Part shown: one piece after another, positions 1 through 8,585 of the stretch
Layout of the letters: each line of letters opens with the position of its first letter
Position numbering within the stretch: position 1 is the stretch's first letter
DNA from: an uncultured Mycoplasma sp.
GTDB lineage: Bacteria > Bacillota_I > Bacilli_A > RF39 > UBA660
NCBI GenBank assembly: GCA_902493595.1
Contig: CABUPU010000005.1
Coordinates: 44,027 to 108,026, forward strand
DNA length: 64,000 nt
Reading direction: 5' to 3'
Position numbers and translations under genes: made by a program
Notes under the pieces: model-generated
Databases searched by the model: none
What the model saw: the letters and a program-made list of their open reading frames with translations, nothing else
Told to the model about the DNA's origin: nothing

Positions 1-387
1 AGCACCACTTGTTTTAGTCGTTGTACCTTGTCCATATACATTACTTTCTGCATCATACTCATAAACTATATCATATGTACAAGTTGTTAGTAAATTTTGT
101 GAACCTGTAAGAGTTACATCTAAAAATGCGGTATTTGTTGCTGCCGCAATTTCATTATTCGAGGCTGTTTGACTCATATTTGCCGCTGGGACTTGTAAAG
201 TTAATTGAGTAGCATTTGAAGTAAATGTTGCATTACCTGGACTTGATGAATTAATATTTACTGCTACATTATTATTTAAATTAACATTAAATGTTCCAAA
301 ATATGCAAATGAAGCAACTCCTATAATAATTATTAATAATACTGATGCAAACACTACAAGTGATTTTGTTATTTTACTTTTATCCAT
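1..387 (-). CDS. TasA/camelysin-like exported protein, 3' end outside the window
   Basis: The first 129 codons are present; the frame stays open to the window edge. The N-terminus has a short basic segment then a hydrophobic stretch of about 20 residues ending in FAYFGTF, like a signal peptide or anchor of SipW-dependent matrix proteins (TasA, CalY). What follows is Asn/Thr/Ser-rich and clearly paralogous to the complete protein at 40920-41630: both have an AYFG motif after the anchor, (V/I)PAANMS or PPANMS, and CTYDI(V/I)(Y/F)EYD. ATG at 387 is preceded by a purine-poor leader with GGTGG at moderate spacing. Its promoter region holds the inverted-repeat element at 422-570, so phase-variable expression is possible. 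TasA-like assignment is by layout and is uncertain; the exported, paralogous nature is clear. Confidence 0.7.
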   Translation of the reverse strand, partial: MDKSKITKSLVVFASVLLIIIIGVASFAYFGTFNVNLNNNVAVNINSSSPGNATFTSNATQLTLQVPAANMSQTASNNEIAAATNTAFLDVTLTGSQNLLTTCTYDIVYEYDAESNVYGQGTTTKTSGA

Positions 388-421
388 AATATCCACCTAT
401 CCCTTATAAATACTGGGGTCA

Positions 422-570
422 TTTTTCTTAAATCTTATACATATAGGAAAATTTAATGTCTATTTTACGGAATATGGTACTAGATTTTTAACTAAATTAT
501 TGGTATAATTTAGTAGTAAGATACGAAAATACGAGGGAGCTTTTTCTCAAATGTATAAGATTTAAGAAAA
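422..570. repeat. Putative invertible promoter element 0 (paired recombinase-like sites)
   Basis: A perfect 20-bp inverted repeat (423-442 and 551-570) flanks a segment containing a plus-strand TATAAT (504-509). Each arm sits in a larger imperfect palindrome: half-sites of the form TTTTTCTTAAAT facing ATATAGGAAAA (422-451) and TTTTTCTCAAAT facing ATTTAAGAAAA (541-570), separated by a 7-bp asymmetric centre, CTTATAC (434-440) and its reverse complement GTATAAG (553-559). This is how tyrosine-recombinase core sites look: two inverted arms around a 6-8 bp crossover region, two sites in opposite orientation. The interval between crossover regions (441-552) is 112 bp, the same as in the elements at 19419-19567 and 21591-21739. 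It lies directly upstream of the surface protein starting at 387. Inversion is inferred, not shown. Confidence 0.6.
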
Positions 571-582
571 TACGAACAAGTT

Positions 583-619
583 AAGTACTAGGATTATGAA
601 GATTTCTAGTATTTTTTTT
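583..619 (+). terminator. Terminator bounding invertible element 0
   Basis: TACTAG (586-591) pairs with CTAGTA (606-611), followed by eight T on the plus strand. It would stop transcripts leaving the 112-bp segment in the direction away from the surface protein gene. The same arrangement occurs at the other two elements. Confidence 0.6.
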
Positions 620-626
620 ATTATCT

Positions 627-657
627 AAAAAAAAGAACCTATTTGATAATAGATTCT
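627..657 (-). terminator. deoD terminator
   Basis: Read on the minus strand, AGAATCTATT (648-657) pairs with AATAGGTTCT (634-643, one G-U), then a run of eight T (627-634). It overlaps the deoD stop codon. Confidence 0.65.
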
Positions 658-1367
658 AATGCAAGAGTAATCATATCATTAAGTGAAGTTTGTCTTTCCT
701 CTGGAGTAAGAACAACATTTGAAAATTTTGAATCAACTGCGGTTGCAATAACACTCGCCTCTATACCCATTGAATTTGCAATATGACAAAGAGCAAATCC
801 TTCCATTTCCTCTCCTAAAGGATGAATATCCTGTGGCATTCTATTAAGAAGTCTGTCCATACCAACATATGGTCCAAATACATCTGCAGTAACCATAGTA
901 CCAATATGAATTTTCATATCTAATTCTTTAGAGGTACTAATTATAGTTTCATTTAAATCTAAAGAGGGCTTTACAGTATGTTCTTTATAATCATTAAATG
1001 AATAAGCAAAATTACTTTCACTATAAATATTATCTGCCAAAATTAATTCTGGTATTTTAACTGATGCATCAACTACACCACATGTACCTATTCTAATAAT
1101 TTTTTTAACATTAAAATAATGAATAAGTTCAAAAGCATAGATACTCATTGAAGGCATTCCCATACCGCTTGCCATAATAGTAACTCTTACTCCTTTGTAT
1201 AAACCAGTATATCCGAACATATTTCTTACACTAGTAACAAGTCTAGCTTCAGTTAAAAAATTTTCAGCAATGTATTTAGCTCTTAACGGATCGCCTGGCA
1301 TCAATACAATTGGAGCAATATCATCTTTCTCACATTTAATATGAATTGGATTTTCTCCTACAAACAT
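639..1367 (-). CDS. deoD: Purine nucleoside phosphorylase, DeoD type
   Basis: Phosphorolysis of purine (deoxy)nucleosides to base and (deoxy)ribose-1-phosphate; cytosolic, nucleoside salvage. About 242 residues, normal for the hexameric DeoD class. Visible family motifs are the phosphate-site MPGDPLRA near residue 27, the GMGMPS loop, RIGTCG in the middle and the nucleoside-binding GEEMEGFAL motif followed by the TAVDS stretch. I place the start at 1367 (MFVGEN...) because AGGAG ends about nine bases upstream; an ATG at 1376 would lie on the ribosome-binding site itself. It appears to be transcribed alone, with its own terminator overlapping the stop. Confidence 0.95.
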   Translation of the reverse strand: MFVGENPIHIKCEKDDIAPIVLMPGDPLRAKYIAENFLTEARLVTSVRNMFGYTGLYKGVRVTIMASGMGMPSMSIYAFELIHYFNVKKIIRIGTCGVVDASVKIPELILADNIYSESNFAYSFNDYKEHTVKPSLDLNETIISTSKELDMKIHIGTMVTADVFGPYVGMDRLLNRMPQDIHPLGEEMEGFALCHIANSMGIEASVIATAVDSKFSNVVLTPEERQTSLNDMITLALESIIK

Positions 1368-1456
1368 TTTTATCATCTCCTATAATAAAAGTATAGCAAA
1401 TAAACTTAAGAAAAACAATTTTATTTACAATCATTTTACAAAAATAGTAAAGCACT

Positions 1457-2962
1457 CTACTCCACTGTTTTTGTAATAATATTAATTTTATTATTTAACT
1501 TTTCATTTTCCTCTTTTAAAGAATTATTTTCCTCTAAAAGGTCATTATATTTATCTATAATTTCATTGTATTTTTCATTAAGTTCATCATAATTGTTTTG
1601 ATAGTAATTTCTTTCTTCAATAATGTCAGTTTGATTTTTAATATTTTCATATTCTTTTTCAATATTATTTTTTAATATATTAATATTTTTTTCATTTGCA
1701 TAAATTTTAACTGAACTACTATCTCTAAAATTATAATTATATATTCTATTATGTTTTAAGTTTTCTATTAAATCATCAAATATATTTTTGGCATTTACTT
1801 CATATTGATGTAAAACAATTCTATAAACGGAAGTATTTTCTTCAGTATGTGATGTAACAAAATCTGGGTAAGTTACTACTTCAATTTTAACATTATCTAA
1901 AGTATTATCAATTACATATTCATAGTGAGTATTTGTATCAATTAAAAGATTATCTTGCATCTTTACATTAAACTCACTTTTTGTAGTTTTAAACTTTGGT
2001 GAAATACTATTTATATAACTAATTTTAGATACCTCTATTGAAAATAATCCAGAACCTATTCCAAATATAGAAAGTGATGTAATTAAAGTAATAAGCATTC
2101 TTTTAAAAGGAACTTTCTTACTAAATAATAAATCAAATAAGAATTCTATAGTTAAAATATTTAAGACAATAATTGATAATGAAATAAGAATTAATCCAAT
2201 GTATGTAAGTCCACTAAAGGCAAAATATAATATTATAATAAGACCTATAAAAAATATTATTAAGGTAACTAGAAATGGGAATGTAAAACAAGCTATAAAA
2301 AATTTAACAAAAACAATTAAAATATTAGAAAGTATATTTATAAATGAATAATCATTTCTCTCTTTTTCTTTTATAGGTTTACTTTCCTTTACCTCTTTTG
2401 CTAGTTTTAAATCATTATCTTTTTTTAAATCCATTTTGTCTAAAAAACCAATTTTAAATATATATATTATTACTATAATAAATAAGGCAACATAAGCAAA
2501 GTCAAATATAAATTCAAAGAAGTTTGATACAAAAATTGTAAAATCATTTTGACTAACGCTTGTTATTAAATTAGTTACTTTATCACTTAATAAGTTAACT
2601 GGTAACTTTAATATTAATAATGCTAAAAATGTAAACATCATAACTAAAAAACATTTTGTATTATCAAGAAGTGTATTATTAACAATAAAGTTATAAGTAT
2701 TTTTTACAAAACTAAAGAAACTATCAATTACATTTTTATCTTTATTTTCAGTATTATTAATGTCTACCTCATCATTTGTAAGACTATCTAAAGTAACATT
2801 AAATATTTTACATATAGCAAGTAGTTTGTCCATTTCTGGGTATGTTTGTCCACTTTCCCATTTTGATACAGATTGCCTTGATACATCAAGTGATGCTGCT
2901 AAGTCTTCTTGACTCATCTTATTTTCTTTTCTAAGTTTTACTAACTTTTCACTAAAATTCAT
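1457..2962 (-). CDS. Membrane-anchored XRE/Cro-type regulator with coiled-coil tail
   Basis: Residues 1-60 form a classic HTH_3 domain: KLVKLRKENKMSQEDLA, then the recognition-helix SRQSVSKWESGQ and the DKLLAICKIF helix. After a linker come about six hydrophobic segments (roughly residues 100-300, 140-175, 215-245, 250-280 and 285-310 among them), then an extracytoplasmic part and a C-terminal coiled coil (about 430-500) rich in E, N, K and L. The layout, DNA-binding domain fused to a polytopic membrane domain, is common in Firmicutes and suggests sensing at the membrane. Ligand and regulon are unknown. ATG at 2962 has AAGGAAAG upstream. Not in an evident operon. A second, shorter regulator of the same general plan is at 7920-8489. 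Confidence 0.75.
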   Translation of the reverse strand: MNFSEKLVKLRKENKMSQEDLAASLDVSRQSVSKWESGQTYPEMDKLLAICKIFNVTLDSLTNDEVDINNTENKDKNVIDSFFSFVKNTYNFIVNNTLLDNTKCFLVMMFTFLALLILKLPVNLLSDKVTNLITSVSQNDFTIFVSNFFEFIFDFAYVALFIIVIIYIFKIGFLDKMDLKKDNDLKLAKEVKESKPIKEKERNDYSFINILSNILIVFVKFFIACFTFPFLVTLIIFFIGLIIILYFAFSGLTYIGLILISLSIIVLNILTIEFLFDLLFSKKVPFKRMLITLITSLSIFGIGSGLFSIEVSKISYINSISPKFKTTKSEFNVKMQDNLLIDTNTHYEYVIDNTLDNVKIEVVTYPDFVTSHTEENTSVYRIVLHQYEVNAKNIFDDLIENLKHNRIYNYNFRDSSSVKIYANEKNINILKNNIEKEYENIKNQTDIIEERNYYQNNYDELNEKYNEIIDKYNDLLEENNSLKEENEKLNNKINIITKTVE

Positions 2963-3051
2963 AATCTTTCCTTCTTTCTAAAAAGATTTTATCACGTAAC
3001 TCAGTTGCGGAAAACCAATTTTAGGTTGTTTTTTGTAACTTTTTAGTTGCA

Positions 3052-5211
3052 TTATCTATAATAAGCTTGTTCTTTTACATGTCCATCTTTATCAAAATAA
3101 CTTGCATACTCTTTTTCTAAACTTAAATATTCATTATATTCATTTATAGCTCTTGGATCACTACCAACAATACACGAAATAATACTATAATCATCATTTA
3201 TTAAAATAAAAAAGTCTTTATTATATATTATTTTTAAAGCATGTGATAAATCTAAAACTCCTAGCGTTTTCTCATAATATATTTTATTTATATTTGTTAT
3301 GTCTTCTTTGGTAATATACTCTTTTTCTATTTCTTTAGTTTCCATTCTTGGATCTAAATATCTAACAGTGGCTTCAAAACTTGAGGTAGTATAAAGTGCT
3401 GTATCATCTTTTTTCGTAATTATATAATTTGCATAATCATAACCACCCATATTAGCGTACATATCTGGGGTTTCATTTAATGGTCTTAAATTTTCATAAC
3501 TAATAAGGTCCCTAGGCATCATTTCATAACCACCAATTCTTTCAATTTGATTTTTATAATTACCCATGAGTACTAAAGAAATACTTTCTACTTTGCTTTC
3601 ATTTAACGAAGAAATATTAATCATTTTTTCAAAGGCAGTTTTTGCCACATCAAATATATTTCTCATATAATCAATATTTTTTACGCTTGTAGATTCAATT
3701 GAGTTACATAAAAGTACATTACCATTTCTAACAAACGGTATCATTGCACATACATTACCCTTACTATCTTTTATAACTAAAACTCTTCCGTTAACATTTT
3801 CTGCGCAGTACCTAACAAAAGAGTCCGCTTCTCCACCTATTTTAAAACAACAATTAGTTTTTGAACCCATTACAAATAAATTAGGATCATCACAAGTAAG
3901 TGTTTCGTAATAATAACCATTTTTTGTGCCACTTACATAAGGAATAGTTTTTTGATAGTTATGACGCACCTTTCTATATTCCTCACTTATATTTTGAATA
4001 ATACTATTATCATTAGTAAATGATTGAAACTTTTTATTATCTACACATTCATTAATAATACTTCCCTCAAGTGGTGCTAAATCTGGATCAAGGGGTCTTA
4101 ATATACCATTTTTAAGTAAATCTTTATAAAAATCTATTTTATTATAAATATGTTGCGTTTTAAATCTTTTTTCATATTCACTAAAACCAGCATATATAAC
4201 ATCAACATTTTGTGATATTTCATAATCGTTATTAAGAATACTTTTTAATAATCCATTTGGACTAAAAAAGAAATTAATAAACTGCTCATCATAAATAATT
4301 TTACCAGAATTTAAATGAATTTTTTGTAAATCTATTAAATATAAACTACTAAATACTTTTCTAAATTTGTTTTCATCTTTATTTAACATATTAATTAACT
4401 TTTCAGAGTTTTGATAACCTAAGACTGCAATTAAATTTATAGCAAAACGTATTTGTCTATCATAATTATAATGTTTAAAATCCTCGAAATTATTTTGAAC
4501 CACAGTAATTAAGTTTTTAACTTGTTTAGGTTTAATATCAAGTAATACCTCTAAAGAGTTATTATCAAAATTATTTAATTTGTCTTTATATTTTCCTTCA
4601 ACTAAAATTCTTTTGTAAGAACTATAATCATACTTTATAATATCAATAAGATTTATATCACCACTTAATAAATAACCAATAATTTCATTTATTTTAGAAT
4701 CTATATTTTCCAAATTAGAATTTTCCTTAAGAATATTAGATTTTAAATAATCATTTAAAGTAGATATAACTTTATCATTAAGTTTACCAGTTTTAATGTA
4801 TTCTCTTTTCATTTGCAAAAAAGCATTAATAAATTTTATATCTTTAATATCTTTATAATCTATATCTATATTTTTAATTAATCCCTTGTTAAAAAGTATT
4901 TCATATTCATTAAATATTACATTATAATCAAATCTTTTCTCATCAAAACTATTTCCATTAATATCATTTATATTTGATATATCAAAAAATAAAGGTGAAG
5001 TTTTAGAAATAGTAATAAGCATTTTTTTATAATACTTTTCATAATCATACATATAAATATACATAAAAAGTTTACTTGCATTATCAAAAGAAATAGAACA
5101 TAAATTTATTAATTCTTCTTCAGTAAAGTCACGAAATCCATCTTCATTTAAAAACATCGTATTATTTATTTTAATATTTGGATGAGCATTAATAAACTGT
5201 TCTTTTGTCAT
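3052..5211 (-). CDS. Large protein of unknown function with a GNAT/PcfJ-like C-terminal region
   Basis: 719 residues, no signal peptide or membrane segment, so probably cytosolic. The first ~400 residues are predicted mostly helical, with repeated Leu/Ile-Asn-Lys patterns. Around residues 430-560 is a different region (TCDDPNLFVMGSKTNCC..., then GRVLVIKDSKGNVCAMIPFVRNGNVLLCNSIES) that resembles the small-molecule-transferase-like domain of PcfJ-type plasmid/phage proteins, where a Cys-rich loop is followed by paired beta strands carrying the substrate. That resemblance is from memory and tentative. The ATG at 5211 follows GGAGG at good spacing. The start of the next gene downstream on the same strand is distant, so it seems monocistronic. 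Function not assigned. Confidence 0.5.
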   Translation of the reverse strand: MTKEQFINAHPNIKINNTMFLNEDGFRDFTEEELINLCSISFDNASKLFMYIYMYDYEKYYKKMLITISKTSPLFFDISNINDINGNSFDEKRFDYNVIFNEYEILFNKGLIKNIDIDYKDIKDIKFINAFLQMKREYIKTGKLNDKVISTLNDYLKSNILKENSNLENIDSKINEIIGYLLSGDINLIDIIKYDYSSYKRILVEGKYKDKLNNFDNNSLEVLLDIKPKQVKNLITVVQNNFEDFKHYNYDRQIRFAINLIAVLGYQNSEKLINMLNKDENKFRKVFSSLYLIDLQKIHLNSGKIIYDEQFINFFFSPNGLLKSILNNDYEISQNVDVIYAGFSEYEKRFKTQHIYNKIDFYKDLLKNGILRPLDPDLAPLEGSIINECVDNKKFQSFTNDNSIIQNISEEYRKVRHNYQKTIPYVSGTKNGYYYETLTCDDPNLFVMGSKTNCCFKIGGEADSFVRYCAENVNGRVLVIKDSKGNVCAMIPFVRNGNVLLCNSIESTSVKNIDYMRNIFDVAKTAFEKMINISSLNESKVESISLVLMGNYKNQIERIGGYEMMPRDLISYENLRPLNETPDMYANMGGYDYANYIITKKDDTALYTTSSFEATVRYLDPRMETKEIEKEYITKEDITNINKIYYEKTLGVLDLSHALKIIYNKDFFILINDDYSIISCIVGSDPRAINEYNEYLSLEKEYASYFDKDGHVKEQAYYR

Positions 5212-5237
5212 TTTTTACCTCCGATTAATTTATATTT

Positions 5238-6410
5238 TTAAAATACTCCGAATACTTCACCAGTTATACCATCTATCCTAGCGGAATATTGAACATTATT
5301 ACACTCCATGAAAAATCCATAACTCATTCTACCTTGGTAAGCTTCGCTATATTCTACTTGAGGTGCAACACGGCAATTACTTGTATCTACAGTAGAAAAA
5401 TAATTAAGTCCAATTTGAATAGCTTCTTCACTAGTTATTTTTGGCTTAGGAATATCTTCGACTTTTGTATCAACAATACTTCCAGTTACAGAGTCAATAT
5501 ATACATAATATTTTTTTAAGTCAGTATTTGCATGATATTTATAAAGTCTACAATATGAACCTCTTATGTCATCAATAGGTTCTGCACCTGATGTTGGTAT
5601 AAATGAAGAATCAATACTTTTTACATAATTTTGGCCTATTTCAGTTGCTCTATTATTACCTATCATTTCTGGGTAATTAAAAGTATCATTAAATGCCTTA
5701 TTACTATTATAAGTACACCAAGCACCACTTTTATCTTGTGCATTTGTAGGCCTTCCTACGCTTGGTTTTACTTTATTTTGTGAACTTGTATTATCATTTG
5801 GTTTATTACTTTTGTTTTCTTCCTCTTTTATAGTATTTATTTTATCATCAATTTCCTTAACCGAAGAAGAAGCAATATCTTCGATATTAAGTTTAGGGTT
5901 TTCATTTATAATGCTTTCTAAATAAGCAGCTTTACCTTGACTAATATTATATTTATTAGCAATTTCTTTAGCACTTTCAGTAATTTGTGGTATTAATAAA
6001 TCATAAGTTACACTTTTGGTTTCAAATGATTTATTTAAAATATCTTTAACTTCAGTCTCATCCATATTTTCAATTGTAACAATTATTGTAGCATCCTCTA
6101 AAAGGTGTTTATTATTTAAATTAACAGATAAAAGTTCAATTTCTTCCTCAAAAGTTTTTTCTTTAAAATCTTCATTTATAACTTCTTTAGCATCATCATT
6201 TAAAGCAGTTACATTTATAACTTTTTTATCTTTATTAAGTTCTATTTTAATACTAGGATTTATATCTAGAGTTATAGTATACATAGTTACATCATCAAAC
6301 TTTTCTATTGGCTTTTTTACCTTCTCTTTTTTATTTAGCAATAAAAATGTTATAATACCAAGAATTATAACTACCAAAACACTTACCCCTATTATTATTT
6401 TCTTTTTCAT
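5238..6410 (-). CDS. Single-pass protein with RsgI-type extracellular domain and PepSY domain
   Basis: About 390 residues. N-terminal membrane segment (roughly 4-26), then an extracytoplasmic region whose first part (YTITLDINPSIKIELNKD, then VINVTALNDDAKEVI) matches the conserved beta core found just outside the membrane in RsgI-type anti-sigma factors. The cytoplasmic anti-sigma peptide of true RsgI is missing: only three to six residues precede the membrane helix. A low-complexity linker (about 195-225) leads to a C-terminal PepSY-like domain (SEEAIQIGLNYF, ending DGITGEVFGVF). ATG at 6410 has AGG ten bases upstream; a GTG nine bases earlier is possible. Likely sits on the outer face of the membrane and binds wall polymer or inhibits a protease; that is inference from PepSY families. 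Confidence 0.6.
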   Translation of the reverse strand: MKKKIIIGVSVLVVIILGIITFLLLNKKEKVKKPIEKFDDVTMYTITLDINPSIKIELNKDKKVINVTALNDDAKEVINEDFKEKTFEEEIELLSVNLNNKHLLEDATIIVTIENMDETEVKDILNKSFETKSVTYDLLIPQITESAKEIANKYNISQGKAAYLESIINENPKLNIEDIASSSVKEIDDKINTIKEEENKSNKPNDNTSSQNKVKPSVGRPTNAQDKSGAWCTYNSNKAFNDTFNYPEMIGNNRATEIGQNYVKSIDSSFIPTSGAEPIDDIRGSYCRLYKYHANTDLKKYYVYIDSVTGSIVDTKVEDIPKPKITSEEAIQIGLNYFSTVDTSNCRVAPQVEYSEAYQGRMSYGFFMECNNVQYSARIDGITGEVFGVF

Positions 6411-6490
6411 ATAATTCACACCTATTTATAGTATATATTTATTTATAAATATTGTATATCATTTAACACACACTTTACATTTTGATTTAC

Positions 6491-6515
6491 AAAAAAACTA
6501 ACCATTATGGTTAGT
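6491..6515 (-). terminator. Terminator after the AAA/DUF4143 gene
   Basis: On the minus strand ACTAACCA (508-515 region) pairs with TGGTTAGT (6497-6504) and is followed by about seven T. It lies directly after the stop at 6521. Confidence 0.7.
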
Positions 6516-6520
6516 CTAAT

Positions 6521-7798
6521 TTATGGTTTCAAAGCATTTATCGGTACAACATATATACCGGTTTCTTCATCTTTATATGTTCCACCAAAACCCGAAACAA
6601 TTATACATAAAAATTTAGGTTTTACCATTGAATTTTCTGAAAATGTTAAAAGACTTTTTTTAGCACTTGCAATACTATCTTCTTCATAATTTAATTTAAT
6701 TTCTACTGCTCCTATATTACCATCTTTAAATTCAAGAATTGCATCGACTTCATCACCAGAAACATTATCTCTAAAATGATAGACTTTTCCATCTAAATAG
6801 TTCATATAAATACATAAGTCTCGGTAAACTAAAGATTCAAACATAAAACCAAAAGTTTTCATATCATAGATTAATTTTTTACTTGATAAACCTAAAATAG
6901 CACAAGCAAGCGAAGGATCTATAAAATGTCTTTTTGATGTTTTACCGACCCTTGAAGATGAACGATAATTAACACTATACGCTACTTGATTATTAGTTAA
7001 ATATAAATCATCTAGTACGCTTAAATAGTCAGTTAATGTAATACGATTTTCGATAGTTTCATTTGAACTATTATCAGCAATGTCCTCTAAAATAGTATTT
7101 TGACTTGCTAGTGAACTTTCATTTCTTGCAAGTGACCTTAAAATCATTTGCATTCTATTTGAATCTCTTCTTTTGTCTTTTCTTTCGTGGATATCTTTTG
7201 TTAAAAAAGCAGTTATATAGCTTTCCGGAATAACACTTGCATCTTCATAACCAATACCAATATTTGCAGGCCATCCGCCACGAAGTATTAAGTAAGCGGT
7301 TTTCTCTAAATCATTATATTCAACTTTCTCATTAATATTTTTATTTTCATACATATCTAAAATAGAAATCTTACCACAAGAATCTCCTGATTCATATAAA
7401 CTCATTGGATACATTTTTAATGTTGCAATTCTTCCAGCACCAGAGTGTTTAACTTTATCTTCATCATCTTTTTCAAGTGTCGTTGAACCAGTTAATATAA
7501 AGTTTCCTTTTTCTGTTGTCATATCACATTCGTGTCTTACAGCATCCCAAACGCAAGGAGCAAGTTGCCACTCATCAATTAATTGTGGGCGTTTTTCATC
7601 GAATATGTAAGTAGGATTTGCGTTAGCAATTGCCCTTATTTTTTCATCACTCAAATAACTTACACTTTCAGCAAATTTAAGTGAAGTCCAAGTTTTACCA
7701 CACCACTTTGGCCCCTCTATAGAAATGGCACCAAAAATACGAAGATATTTACCAACTTTATCATCAATTAATCTTGGTTTATAATTTTTATTTTCCAT
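6521..7798 (-). CDS. AAA-type ATPase with DUF4143 C-terminal domain
   Basis: 425 residues. Walker A is EGPKWCGKTWT near residue 30, Walker B is PQLIDEWQ near 95, and FILTGSTTL supplies the sensor strand, followed by the GAGRI loop. The C-terminal half carries the DUF4143 pattern: RGGWPANIG, then SSRVGKTSKRHFIDPSLACAILG, and DEVDAILEFKDGNIGAVEIKLNYEED, a PD-(D/E)XK-like nuclease fold signature (D...E-x-K). These proteins are abundant and often multicopy in gut bacteria and archaea; their biological role is not established. Start ATG follows AGAGGA. Three 23-bp direct repeats lie 37-97 bp upstream and a terminator follows, so the gene is an autonomous unit, possibly mobile or self-regulating. 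Confidence 0.85.
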   Translation of the reverse strand: MENKNYKPRLIDDKVGKYLRIFGAISIEGPKWCGKTWTSLKFAESVSYLSDEKIRAIANANPTYIFDEKRPQLIDEWQLAPCVWDAVRHECDMTTEKGNFILTGSTTLEKDDEDKVKHSGAGRIATLKMYPMSLYESGDSCGKISILDMYENKNINEKVEYNDLEKTAYLILRGGWPANIGIGYEDASVIPESYITAFLTKDIHERKDKRRDSNRMQMILRSLARNESSLASQNTILEDIADNSSNETIENRITLTDYLSVLDDLYLTNNQVAYSVNYRSSSRVGKTSKRHFIDPSLACAILGLSSKKLIYDMKTFGFMFESLVYRDLCIYMNYLDGKVYHFRDNVSGDEVDAILEFKDGNIGAVEIKLNYEEDSIASAKKSLLTFSENSMVKPKFLCIIVSGFGGTYKDEETGIYVVPINALKP

Positions 7799-7834
7799 AA
7801 TAATCCTCTTTCTAGTTATAATTATACTATTTTG

Positions 7835-7894
7835 CTATACAATTTTCAAGACTTTTACTATACAATTTTCAGTCATTTTACTATACAATTTTCA
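7835..7894. repeat. Three direct repeats with 23-bp period upstream of the AAA/DUF4143 gene
   Basis: The 14-mer CTATACAATTTTCA occurs at 7835-7848, 7858-7871 and 7881-7894, exactly 23 bp apart, with unrelated 9-bp spacers. The array lies just upstream of the minus-strand ATG at 7798, where a promoter and operators would be. Regular spacing of about two helical turns fits cooperative binding by a protein on one DNA face. Confidence 0.75.
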
Positions 7895-7895
7895 G

Positions 7896-7921
7896 AAAAT
7901 AAAAATAGGACACTAAGTCCT
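7896..7921 (-). terminator. Terminator of the 7920-8489 regulator gene
   Basis: Minus strand: AGGAC, five-base loop, GTCCT, then ATTTTTATTTT. Overlaps the stop codon. Confidence 0.55.
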
Positions 7922-8489
7922 ACTTTGTTAAAGTATTACAATATCCTTTATGATCTTTAAAGTAATCCTCAATATGCGCAAGCATTACATTAACATCATC
8001 ATATTTTATAACATCAACATGATTAGCAATAAATGAATCTCCACCGGCATTTATAACCTGAAGATTTTTATTATATTCAATTTCATAAACATACTGTTCA
8101 TTATCTAACATGCATTCAATTCTTAATTTACCAACAATTTCTCTATCAGTGCTTCTTACCCTAAATAAAATAAAAAGTAAAAATAGAAAAAGAGTAAATA
8201 CTGCAATTCCAATACCAAATATTTTTAATAGTTTAATGATAATACCCGCTAAACGTTCTGTGTTGCTAACCTTTTGTACTAAAACATTATTAATGTCATT
8301 TGAGGTAAGTTCATCTAAACTTATATTAAATATCTTTGATAAAGTTTTTGCTTGCATTATATCTGGGGCTGTTTCATTAAGTTCCCACTTTGATATTGTT
8401 TGTCTTGTAACACCAACTCTTTCAGCTAAATCTTCTTGTGAAAAATTATTTTGTTTTCTTAAATTTGCAATCTTTTCTCCTAAACTCAT
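7920..8489 (-). CDS. XRE-family regulator with one membrane segment
   Basis: 189 residues. HTH_3 domain at 1-60 (ANLRKQNNFSQEDLA, VTRQTISKWELNETAPD, FNISLDELT), a linker, one hydrophobic helix at about 88-110 followed by FRVRS, and a short extracytoplasmic domain of about 75 residues with beta-rich pattern. Related plan to the larger regulator at 1457-2962. ATG at 8489 has AGGAG seven bases upstream. Target genes unknown; the divergent or downstream AAA gene is on the same strand but separated by a terminator. Confidence 0.75.
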   Translation of the reverse strand: MSLGEKIANLRKQNNFSQEDLAERVGVTRQTISKWELNETAPDIMQAKTLSKIFNISLDELTSNDINNVLVQKVSNTERLAGIIIKLLKIFGIGIAVFTLFLFLLFILFRVRSTDREIVGKLRIECMLDNEQYVYEIEYNKNLQVINAGGDSFIANHVDVIKYDDVNVMLAHIEDYFKDHKGYCNTLTK

Positions 8490-8585
8490 AATATTCTCCT
8501 TTCACAAAAAATTCTATCATTTTATATATTTTAACTCTACCAATATTTGATGGCACTTACGCAATTTTTATTAACATTTAATATT

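Noticed and set aside
408..620. Riboswitch in the leader of the surface proteins
   Set aside because: The conserved blocks are arranged symmetrically on both strands around a promoter, with constant 112-bp spacing, which fits DNA sites better than one RNA. Hairpins in the leader remain possible.
6016..6414. 132-codon plus-strand ORF rich in Ser/Leu/Ile
   Set aside because: Lies fully inside the RsgI/PepSY gene in antisense, has no ribosome-binding site and its composition is the mirror of an AT-rich coding strand. The same applies to plus-strand ORFs at 8110-8550, 36497-36793, 57501-57782 and others.
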